NCBI GenBank assembly: GCA_035716025.1
Contig: DASTKH010000037.1
Coordinates: 1 to 61,722, forward strand
Direction of reading: 5' to 3'
Length of the DNA stretch: 61,722 nucleotides
DNA from: JADGHE01 sp035716025
GTDB lineage: Bacteria > Pseudomonadota > Alphaproteobacteria > Rhizobiales > Xanthobacteraceae
Shown: positions 16,539-23,639 of the stretch, in pieces
Layout of the letters: every line of letters starts with the position of its first letter
Numbering within the stretch: position 1 is the stretch's first letter
Notes under the pieces: generated by a model
Told to the model about the DNA's origin: nothing
The model's input: the letters and a program-made list of their open reading frames with translations, nothing else
Databases searched by the model: none
Position numbers and translations under genes: made by a program

Positions 16539-16602
16539 GGCGGCCCGGGCCGTGCCCGATACTCGGTAAGGAGGGCTGCTCAGGCCCCTTTCCGGGAAGA
16601 AT

Positions 16603-17025
16603 TCAGGCCCTGGCGCCGTCCCGCACCATCATGAGGCCGATTCCATCGAGCTCCGCCTGCTCGCGCGCGCTGTCCTGCGCCCGCTCGCGAAGATGATCCC
16701 GCTCGTCGAGAAGCTCGACCTTCTTGAGTTCCTCATAGGCCTCCGCCAGGGCCTCCCGGGCATCGACGAGCTGCGCGCGCAGTTCCTCGGTCGAATGCTT
16801 GAGATTGTCGCGCCGGACGATTGCTGCCTTGGCATAGGTTGGGTAGGCATAGTGGGCCGGGTCGTGAATGCCGGTACGCTCCTGCTCCGACTGGATTTCA
16901 CGCTCAAGCTCCGCCGCCATGCGGTCGAACTCGGCGATCATAGCCTCGATCTGCGCCACCCGCCGGCGCTTGTCGTCGACCTGAAATCGCTTCAGGCGGA
17001 TGAGCGTCTCACGCGATTTCATCAA
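16603..17025 (-). CDS. fliJ: flagellar export protein FliJ
   Basis: A 140-residue, almost wholly alpha-helical coiled-coil protein: MKSRETLIRLKRFQVDDKRRRVAQIEAM at the N-terminus, then long heptad-rich helices to KVELLDERDHLRERA. FliJ is the stalk of the FliI ATPase ring and promotes substrate delivery to the flagellar export gate. Although FliJ sequences diverge strongly, the length, the coiled coil and the position immediately after fliI (94 bp) make the call secure. Confidence 0.88.
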   Translation of the reverse strand: MMKSRETLIRLKRFQVDDKRRRVAQIEAMIAEFDRMAAELEREIQSEQERTGIHDPAHYAYPTYAKAAIVRRDNLKHSTEELRAQLVDAREALAEAYEELKKVELLDERDHLRERAQDSAREQAELDGIGLMMVRDGARA

Positions 17026-17119
17026 GCATCACTCCCCCGAACCCGCGCCGAACCCGGTCAAACGGGCCGGCGTCGGCCGCCAAAACCTCGATTTGGAGGC
17101 GGATGCTGCCAGGACAATG

Positions 17120-18445
17120 TTAGTTTTCGGTTTCCGGGCTCCCGAGGATTTGCGCAAGCCGGAGATAGCCGGCCGCAAGCGAGGTGGCCTCGTCTTTGCC
17201 CTGGGCCAGAAAGGCCTCCAGCGGCCCGTGCAGCGCGATCGCCTCATCCACCTCGGGACTGGACCCTTTGCGGTAGGCGCCCAGGCGGATCAGCTCTTCC
17301 ATATCCGCATAGGTAGCCATGATCCGCCGCGCCCGCGTGATGGCCGGGAGATAGGCCGGGTCCGCGGCGCGCGGCATTGTGCGGGAAACCGATTTCAGAA
17401 TGTTGATCGCGGGATAGCGCCCCCGCTCGGCAATCGTCCGTTCCATCACGATGTGGCCGTCGAGGATTGACCGGACCGCGTCGGCGATCGGCTCGTTGTG
17501 GTCGTCGCCGTCCACCAGAACCGTGAAGATGCCCGTGATGGTCCCCTCCCCCGTTCCCGGCCCGGCCCGCTCCAGAAGCCTCGGCAATTCGGTGAAGACC
17601 GTCGGGGTGTAGCCCTTGGCGGTCGGAGGTTCGCCCGCCGAAAGCCCGATCTCGCGCTGCGCCATGGCGAACCGGGTCACCGAATCCATCAGCACCAGAA
17701 CGTCTTTCGCCTCGTCGCGAAAATATTCGGCGATGGCGAGCGTAAGGTAGGCCGCCTGCCGGCGCATGAGCGCCGGTTCGTCCGAAGTCGATACCACCAC
17801 GACCGAACGGGCCAGCCCGTCCGCGCCAAGGTCGTCTTGGAGAAATTCCTGCACCTCGCGGCCGCGCTCGCCGATGAGGCCTATCACCGATACGTCGGCC
17901 TCGACATTGCGGGCGAGCATCGAGAGCAGCACCGATTTTCCCACGCCCGAACCCGCGAAAATGCCCATACGCTGGCCCCGGCAGCAAGTGAGGAACGTAT
18001 TGAGCGCCCGCACGCCGAGGTCGAGCGGCGGCCCGACGCGGCGCCGCGCGTGCGCGGGCGGCGGCATGGCGCGGAAGGGATAGGGGGAAGGTCCCGCCGG
18101 CAGCGGTCCTTTGCCGTCAATCGGCTCGCCCATGGCATTGACGACGCGACCGAGCCAGCCCGCCGCGGGCCGCACCGCGCCGGGGACGGCCGTCACCGTC
18201 GCGCGGCAGCCCCGCCGCACCCCCTCGAGCGGCGCGAACGGCATCAACAGCGCCTTGGAGCCGGAGAAGCCCACGACCTCGCACGGCACCTCCCTCCCGC
18301 GCCCTCCCTCGATGACAACGCGCGCGCCAACGGACATGGCGTGCAGCGGGCCCGCCACCTCGACCATCAGGCCGCGCACGCCGACCACCCGGCCGTACAG
18401 CTGCACACCGTCCAATTCGGCAATCTGTTCGGCGAGTGCCTTCAT
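17120..18445 (-). CDS. fliI: flagellum-specific ATP synthase FliI
   Basis: F1-beta-like ATPase of the flagellar type III export apparatus, 441 residues. Walker A GSGVGKS lies at 165-171 and the Walker B region at VLVLMDSVTRFAMAQREIGL; the upstream N-terminal barrel contains LYGRVVGVRGLMVEV. The ATG at 18445 gives the standard start; the open frame 27 bp further up is not conserved. Followed by fliJ on the same strand, and divergent from ctrA across a 368-bp regulatory region. Confidence 0.96.
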   Translation of the reverse strand: MKALAEQIAELDGVQLYGRVVGVRGLMVEVAGPLHAMSVGARVVIEGGRGREVPCEVVGFSGSKALLMPFAPLEGVRRGCRATVTAVPGAVRPAAGWLGRVVNAMGEPIDGKGPLPAGPSPYPFRAMPPPAHARRRVGPPLDLGVRALNTFLTCCRGQRMGIFAGSGVGKSVLLSMLARNVEADVSVIGLIGERGREVQEFLQDDLGADGLARSVVVVSTSDEPALMRRQAAYLTLAIAEYFRDEAKDVLVLMDSVTRFAMAQREIGLSAGEPPTAKGYTPTVFTELPRLLERAGPGTGEGTITGIFTVLVDGDDHNEPIADAVRSILDGHIVMERTIAERGRYPAINILKSVSRTMPRAADPAYLPAITRARRIMATYADMEELIRLGAYRKGSSPEVDEAIALHGPLEAFLAQGKDEATSLAAGYLRLAQILGSPETEN

Positions 18446-18813
18446 TGCGGCGCATCCGTTAAAAGCCGGCAATGAATGCGGCAGGGCTTAACTTCGCATT
18501 TACCCGCTTCGTTAATCATCGCCTCACCGTTCCTGGGAACGACCAAGGCCCGCCCGCCAGGACGGCGGCGAGTCGCGAGAGTCGCTTACACCCGACTCTT
18601 AAAGTGAAACATGAGCCGGCCGGCGAACAGAATCCGCGCTACGCGCAGTATCTTACGGCGATTCGACGGAATCTGCCCAGGGAATGCTTGCGCGCGAGAA
18701 TCAGGTTCTGTTAACGATTCGGTAGTAGTGTTTCGAATCGGTCCTCAAGGATTTTCAGGGCGCCTTGCGGCGTGCCGACCTAGCCCGGAGCGGCGGCGAG
18801 GAAGGAAATTGGC
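18446..18813. promoter_or_regulatory. fliI/ctrA divergent control region with nine GANTC sites
   Basis: This 368-bp region has no gene. It carries GANTC, the CcrM methylation target, at 18570, 18579, 18594, 18630, 18660, 18669, 18698, 18716 and 18735 (first base of each), nine sites within 170 bp. TTAA half-sites of the kind CtrA binds occur at 18488, 18512, 18599 and 18711, but I see no full TTAA-N7-TTAA box. In Caulobacter the ctrA P1 promoter is repressed by full methylation of a GANTC site, so methylation control of ctrA is the obvious inference. Confidence 0.75.
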
Positions 18814-19515
18814 ATGCGCGTATTGCTGATCGAAGACGACCGCGCTACCGCGCAATCGATCGAGTTGATGCTCAAATCGGAGAGCTTCAACACCTACGTC
18901 ACCGACCTGGGCGAAGAAGGCGTCGATCTCGGAAAGCTGTACGACTACGACATCATCCTTCTCGACCTGAACCTCCCGGACATGTCGGGCTACGAAGTGC
19001 TCCGCGCGCTTCGCGTCTCGAAGGTCAAGACGCCGATTCTGATCCTTTCCGGGCTCGCGGCCATCGAGGACAAGGTCAAGGGCCTCGGCTTCGGCGCCGA
19101 CGATTATCTGACCAAGCCGTTCCATAAGGACGAACTCATCGCCCGCATCCACGCGATCGTCCGCCGCTCCAAGGGACACGCCCAATCGGTGATCCAGACC
19201 GGCGACCTCGTCGTCAACCTCGACACCAAGACGGTCGAAGTGAACGGCCAGCGCGTGCATCTGACCGGCAAGGAATACCAGATGCTCGAACTGCTCAGCC
19301 TGCGCAAGGGCACGACGCTCACCAAGGAGATGTTCCTCAACCATCTCTACGGCGGCATGGACGAGCCCGAGCTCAAGATCATCGACGTGTTCATCTGCAA
19401 GCTGCGCAAGAAGCTGGCCAACGCCTCGAACGGCAAGAACTATATCGAGACCGTTTGGGGCCGCGGCTATGTGCTGCGGGAGCCGACTGACGCCGAGGAG
19501 CGCATTCCCGCCTAG
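18814..19515 (+). CDS. ctrA: cell-cycle response regulator CtrA
   Basis: Master transcription factor of the alphaproteobacterial cell cycle, phosphorylated through CckA-ChpT; it controls flagellar, division and chemotaxis genes and, in some species, replication initiation. The 233-residue protein has an OmpR-type receiver (MRVLLIEDDRATAQSIELML; phospho-acceptor Asp51 in LLDLNLPDMSG; Lys in DDYLTKPFHKDELIARI) and a winged-helix domain (about 125-225) including GKEYQMLELLSLRKGTTLTK and VWGRGYVLREP. The sequence is of the canonical CtrA type. A clear terminator follows. The unusual GANTC cluster upstream is described separately. Confidence 0.98.
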   Translation: MRVLLIEDDRATAQSIELMLKSESFNTYVTDLGEEGVDLGKLYDYDIILLDLNLPDMSGYEVLRALRVSKVKTPILILSGLAAIEDKVKGLGFGADDYLTKPFHKDELIARIHAIVRRSKGHAQSVIQTGDLVVNLDTKTVEVNGQRVHLTGKEYQMLELLSLRKGTTLTKEMFLNHLYGGMDEPELKIIDVFICKLRKKLANASNGKNYIETVWGRGYVLREPTDAEERIPA

Positions 19516-19540
19516 GATTTGCGCCCCGACAACGGGCGGA

Positions 19541-19566
19541 AAACCCCGCCCGACGGCGGGTTTTTG
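19541..19566 (+). terminator. intrinsic terminator of ctrA
   Basis: CCCGCC (19545-19550) pairs with GGCGGG (19555-19560) around a 4-nt loop, and the stem is followed by TTTTTG. An A-run precedes the stem. It lies 25 bp after the ctrA stop and before the convergent dioxygenase gene. Confidence 0.85.
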
Positions 19567-19590
19567 TTTGCGTGCTCTCCCGCCTCTGCC

Positions 19591-20586
19591 CTATCGGGCG
19601 TCGTGGAAGATGATGCCGAGCGTCTGCCGCCGGCCCGAGCGGATTCGGCTCACCCCGTGGCGCATGGCGACCCGGTACACCCCGCGCGTGCCGGCCACGG
19701 GCCGATGATGAACCGGGAAAATCACTCCTTCGCCCTGCCGCAATGGCACGACCTCGACGCGCGATTGCATGCGCGGCCGCTGTTCCGTCAACACGAATTC
19801 GCCGCCGGAAAAATCAACATTCGGCCGCGAAAGCAGAAAGGCGACCTGCAGGGGGAAGACGCAGTCCCCGTACACGTCCTGGTGCAGGCAATTGTAGTCC
19901 CCGGGCCCGTATTGCAGGAGTAGAGGCGTGGGTTTGCCTTGGCCCGCCGCACGACAGCGGTCGAGATAAGCGTCGTGCACAGCCGGATAGGCCACCTTCC
20001 CTCCCAGAGCGGTGTTCCAGCGGTTGGCGATGCGCGCGAGCGGCGGGTAGAGCGCGGTCCGGAGAGCCTGGACCATGATCGGCAGCGGGGCCGCGAAGTA
20101 CTTGTATTCGCCGCGGCCAAAGCCGTGCCGTGCCATCACGATATGGCTGCGAAACCGGGAGTCGTCGCCATAGCTTGCCGCAAGCGAGGCGCATTCGTCC
20201 GTGGTGAGCAGCGGCCCGGTCAGGGCCCAGCCTTGGGCGTCCAGGTCTTCGCCGATCGCCGTCCAATCGCGCGCCGCCACGCGCGCCGTGAGGCTGCCCG
20301 CCGTTTCATCGCCCGGTGCGCGCCTGGCCTCCACCCGCTCGGGGCGGCAACGCTTGCACGGACGGAATCCCGCCGCCTCGGCCTCCGCCCGCGTCTTAAA
20401 GAAGCGCACATTCTTTCGCAGCGGGCGCCCGGAACAGGACGGACGGCAATAAACCCCCGTGGTCTTCACCGCCGAGTAGAACACACCGTCCGCTGCCCGG
20501 TCGCGGCGCAGGACCGCCTGCCAGCGGGCGTCGTCGTCGGTATAGAGCAGCGGTGTGGAGGTCTGAACTGTCTCGTGTGACAGCAT
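19591..20586 (-). CDS. Ada-type zinc/methyl-acceptor domain fused to 2OG-Fe(II) dioxygenase (DNA alkylation repair)
   Basis: A 331-residue fusion. Residues about 12-85 form the Ada N-terminal metal-binding domain, with VYCRPSC and CKRC supplying Cys47, Cys51, Cys77 and Cys80; Cys47 corresponds to the methylphosphotriester acceptor Cys38 of E. coli Ada. Residues about 105-331 match the oxygenase family (Oxygenase-NA) annotated as repairing damaged DNA; the HQD of YNCLHQDVYGD is the probable iron motif, with later His/Arg in RVAMRHGVSRIRSGRR. The ATG at 20586 opens the Ada domain; the frame is open further upstream over cheR only as an antisense-frame shadow. A dual alkylation-repair function is inferred from the domains. 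Confidence 0.85.
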   Translation of the reverse strand: MLSHETVQTSTPLLYTDDDARWQAVLRRDRAADGVFYSAVKTTGVYCRPSCSGRPLRKNVRFFKTRAEAEAAGFRPCKRCRPERVEARRAPGDETAGSLTARVAARDWTAIGEDLDAQGWALTGPLLTTDECASLAASYGDDSRFRSHIVMARHGFGRGEYKYFAAPLPIMVQALRTALYPPLARIANRWNTALGGKVAYPAVHDAYLDRCRAAGQGKPTPLLLQYGPGDYNCLHQDVYGDCVFPLQVAFLLSRPNVDFSGGEFVLTEQRPRMQSRVEVVPLRQGEGVIFPVHHRPVAGTRGVYRVAMRHGVSRIRSGRRQTLGIIFHDAR

Positions 20587-20651
20587 GGTTTCCCTCCTTC
20601 GGAATGGCACGCGCCGTCTTCGCAGAGGCGAGGCGCCGGCGCCACCCGAAT

Positions 20652-21518
20652 TCAGGATGCTTCCGCGCTCGCGACGGGAACCAGGCGCGAATGCCGCGGC
20701 TGGCCGTCGGCCTGCCGCAGATAGAGGCCCCGCTTCTCGGCATGCGGCCGGAACGCTTCGGTCAGGCCGACGACGGTTTCCGCCGCCCCGAGCAGCAGAT
20801 AGCCGTCGGGCCGGACCACACGGGCAAGACGGGACAGCACGTCCGCCTTGGTCGGCTGATCGAAGTAGATCAGCACGTTCCGGCAGAAGACGACGTCGAA
20901 TGGCTCGAGAAAAGCGAACGGATGCAGCAGGTTGAGCTGCCGAAACTCGACAGCGGCACGCAACTCCGGCACGATCTGCCACATATCGCCGACTTGCGTG
21001 AAATAGCGCAACAAGTACTGGATTGGCAGGCCGCGCTGCACCTCGAATTGCGAGTAGAGGCCGCTCTTGGCCCGTTCCAGCATCTCGGCGGACAGGTCCG
21101 TCGCGAGAAGCTCGACGCGCCAGCCCGAAAGGAGCGCCGTCATCTCCTTGAGCAGCATCGCGACCGAATAGGGCTCCTGTCCGCTCGACGCTGCCGCACA
21201 CCAGATGCGGATGCGCCGCTGCGCCGCGCGCGTCCTGACCAAGTCCGGAATGATCGTGTCGCGGAGATGCGTGAACGGAAGCTTGTCGCGAAAGAAGAAT
21301 GTCTCGTTCGTGGTCATGGCCTCGACCACCTCGACGGCGAGACCTTCCGTTCCCGGCGCCCGCAGCTTCTGCGCCAGACCGCCGAGGGTCCTTGCACCGA
21401 TGCGCCGCGCAATCGGCAAAAGCCGGCTTTCCAGCAGGTATCGCTTGTCGGCCGAGAGCACGAGACCGGATCGTTCCTTCAGCAGGCGGCGGAGATAGTC
21501 GAAGTCGGCCGTGGTCAC
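20652..21518 (-). CDS. cheR: chemotaxis protein methyltransferase CheR
   Basis: Methylates glutamates of chemoreceptors with SAM. The 288-residue protein has the N-terminal helical domain (FDYLRRLLKERSGLVL), the NETFFFRD motif, the SAM-binding IWCAAASSGQEPYS, and the NLLHPFAF ... FCRNVLIYFD segment. The start is a GTG at 21518 that overlaps the cheB stop by 4 bp (GTGA). It is the last gene of the che operon. No C-terminal TPR extension is present. Confidence 0.94.
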   Translation of the reverse strand: MTTADFDYLRRLLKERSGLVLSADKRYLLESRLLPIARRIGARTLGGLAQKLRAPGTEGLAVEVVEAMTTNETFFFRDKLPFTHLRDTIIPDLVRTRAAQRRIRIWCAAASSGQEPYSVAMLLKEMTALLSGWRVELLATDLSAEMLERAKSGLYSQFEVQRGLPIQYLLRYFTQVGDMWQIVPELRAAVEFRQLNLLHPFAFLEPFDVVFCRNVLIYFDQPTKADVLSRLARVVRPDGYLLLGAAETVVGLTEAFRPHAEKRGLYLRQADGQPRHSRLVPVASAEAS

Positions 21519-22684
21519 CGCGCCCCTCCCACCCCAGACAGGCGCGCAATCTCGGCGGGGATCGCCTCGATGGGCAGCACCGCGGAGCACAGCCCGGCCT
21601 GCACCGCCGAGCCCGGCATGCCCCAGACAGCGCTTGTCGCTTCGTCCTGCGCGATGACCGTCCCGCCCGCGGCGGCGATGAGCCGCGCCCCGGCGGTGCC
21701 GTCCGATCCCATGCCGGTCAGGACCACCGCCAGGCAGGCGGCGCCCCAGATGTCGCCTGCCGTCTGGAACAGCGGATCCACGGCAGGCTTGCAGAAATTG
21801 ATCGGTGCGCCGTCGTCGAGCGCAATCGCAGGACGCCCGGCCCGCATCGTAACCCGCATGTGCCGTCCGCCGGGCGCAAGATAGACGACACCGGGCAGGA
21901 TCGGTTCACCTTCGACCGCTTCGCGTGCCGGCCGCCCGGTCGCCCGCGCAATATGCTCGGCGAAAATCGTCGTGAACGTAGGAGGCATGTGCTGGACCAC
22001 GAGCACCGGCACGCGTTCACAGACTGCACTGAGCTGCGGCAACAGCGCGAGCAGGGCCTGAGGTCCGCCGGTGGACGCGCCGATCACGATGCCGCGCGGC
22101 ATGTGGCGGCTCGGCGAACGCAGCACGACGGGCGGGGGCCGCGCGGCAAGCGGCGGCGCCGGAACGATCGGATCTTGCCCATCGTGGCGTCGCGCCGACC
22201 GCAATTCCGCCGGCCGCCAGCGAGCGAACCTGTGGCGCCTGCCGCCGACCATGCGGACCTTGTCTATGAGGTCGCGGCGGAACGTTCCGCCGGAAATGCC
22301 CCCGCGTCGCGCCTCGGGCTTGGCCACATAGTCGGCCGCACCGAGCGACAGCGCCTGAAGGCTGATCTCGGCATTTTCGCGCGTGAGGGTCGACGCCATG
22401 ATGACGACGAGATCGCGGTTGCGCGCGAGCATCAGCGGCAGAGCCGACAAACCGTCGAGCTCGGGCATGTCGATGTCGAGCACCGCGACGTCCGCATTGC
22501 CGCGCGCGAGCCACTCCACCGCCTCGCGGCCCGTGCGCAGCGAAGCCACGACCTCGATGTCGGGTTCTTCCGCCAGCCAGCGCCCCATCAGGCCGCGCGC
22601 GACGGCCGAATCGTCCACCACCATCACGCGGATCGGACCGTGGCCGGAGACGGTCTGTTCCAGGACACTGACGGCGGCGCACAT
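21515..22684 (-). CDS. cheB: chemotaxis response regulator protein-glutamate methylesterase CheB
   Basis: Demethylates and deamidates chemoreceptors, countering CheR. In 389 residues it has a receiver domain (Asp70 in AVLDIDMPELDG), a linker of about 60 residues rich in Arg/Pro, and the methylesterase domain with the catalytic triad Ser204 (GASTGG), His232 (QHMPP) and Asp328 (GMGSDG). Start at the ATG 22684, 52 bp after cheY. Phosphorylation by the neighbouring CheA would activate it. Confidence 0.96.
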   Translation of the reverse strand: MCAAVSVLEQTVSGHGPIRVMVVDDSAVARGLMGRWLAEEPDIEVVASLRTGREAVEWLARGNADVAVLDIDMPELDGLSALPLMLARNRDLVVIMASTLTRENAEISLQALSLGAADYVAKPEARRGGISGGTFRRDLIDKVRMVGGRRHRFARWRPAELRSARRHDGQDPIVPAPPLAARPPPVVLRSPSRHMPRGIVIGASTGGPQALLALLPQLSAVCERVPVLVVQHMPPTFTTIFAEHIARATGRPAREAVEGEPILPGVVYLAPGGRHMRVTMRAGRPAIALDDGAPINFCKPAVDPLFQTAGDIWGAACLAVVLTGMGSDGTAGARLIAAAGGTVIAQDEATSAVWGMPGSAVQAGLCSAVLPIEAIPAEIARLSGVGGAR

Positions 22685-22736
22685 AGGACGCGACTCGGCG
22701 AGGCGTGCGGGCGGATCGCAGACCGGAGAGCCGGTC

Positions 22737-23102
<366 letters not shown>

Positions 23103-23154
23103 GGCCACCTGCTCCGTCCCTTGCGAGCGACCGAGGCTCGCGCAAGCCATTCCG

Positions 23155-23628
23155 TCAGGCCGCGATCGCCTTGCCGCCGATGTCGAGAACGCGATCGATA
23201 TCCAACACTACCAGAAGCTGTCCTTCCAAGCCGTGAACGCCGCTGGAAATTTCCGCAAGCCGCGAATCGAGGTTCACCGGATTGCGCTCGATGGCCTCCT
23301 CCGGGACCTTCAAGACCTCGCCCACGGCGTCCACCAGCAGTGCGTACGACTCGTCGCGATACGTGATTCCCACCGCCATCGCGGAACAGGTTGCGCCCTC
23401 CGAAAGTCCCAAGCGCACGCGCATGTCCATGACCGTGACGATTCGGCCGCGCAGATTGAGAACGCCGGCGATCTCCTTCGGAGCGCCCGGCACACGGGTG
23501 ATGCGCCCCGGAACAAATACGTCGCGCACGCGCGCGATCGGCACACCGAAAGTCTGCTCGCCGACCGTCACCGCGACGTGTTCGATCGGGCGGCTTGCGT
23601 GGGTCGATGTCGTGACCGAGTTGGGCAT
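23155..23628 (-). CDS. cheW: chemotaxis adaptor CheW
   Basis: 157-residue single CheW domain that couples receptors to CheA: VTVGEQTFGVPIARVRDVF, GVLNLRGRIVTVMDMR, and the terminal LEGQLLVVLDIDRVL. The ATG at 23628 is 11 bp after the cheA stop, so it is translated from the same message. N-terminal residues 1-15 are a Ser/Thr-rich extension. Confidence 0.93.
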   Translation of the reverse strand: MPNSVTTSTHASRPIEHVAVTVGEQTFGVPIARVRDVFVPGRITRVPGAPKEIAGVLNLRGRIVTVMDMRVRLGLSEGATCSAMAVGITYRDESYALLVDAVGEVLKVPEEAIERNPVNLDSRLAEISSGVHGLEGQLLVVLDIDRVLDIGGKAIAA

Positions 23629-23639
23629 GACCTTGGACC

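Noticed and set aside
18446..18813. Small coding frame of about 80 codons before ctrA
   Set aside because: The frame lacks a ribosome site and domain, and its sequence is better explained as the GANTC-rich control region.
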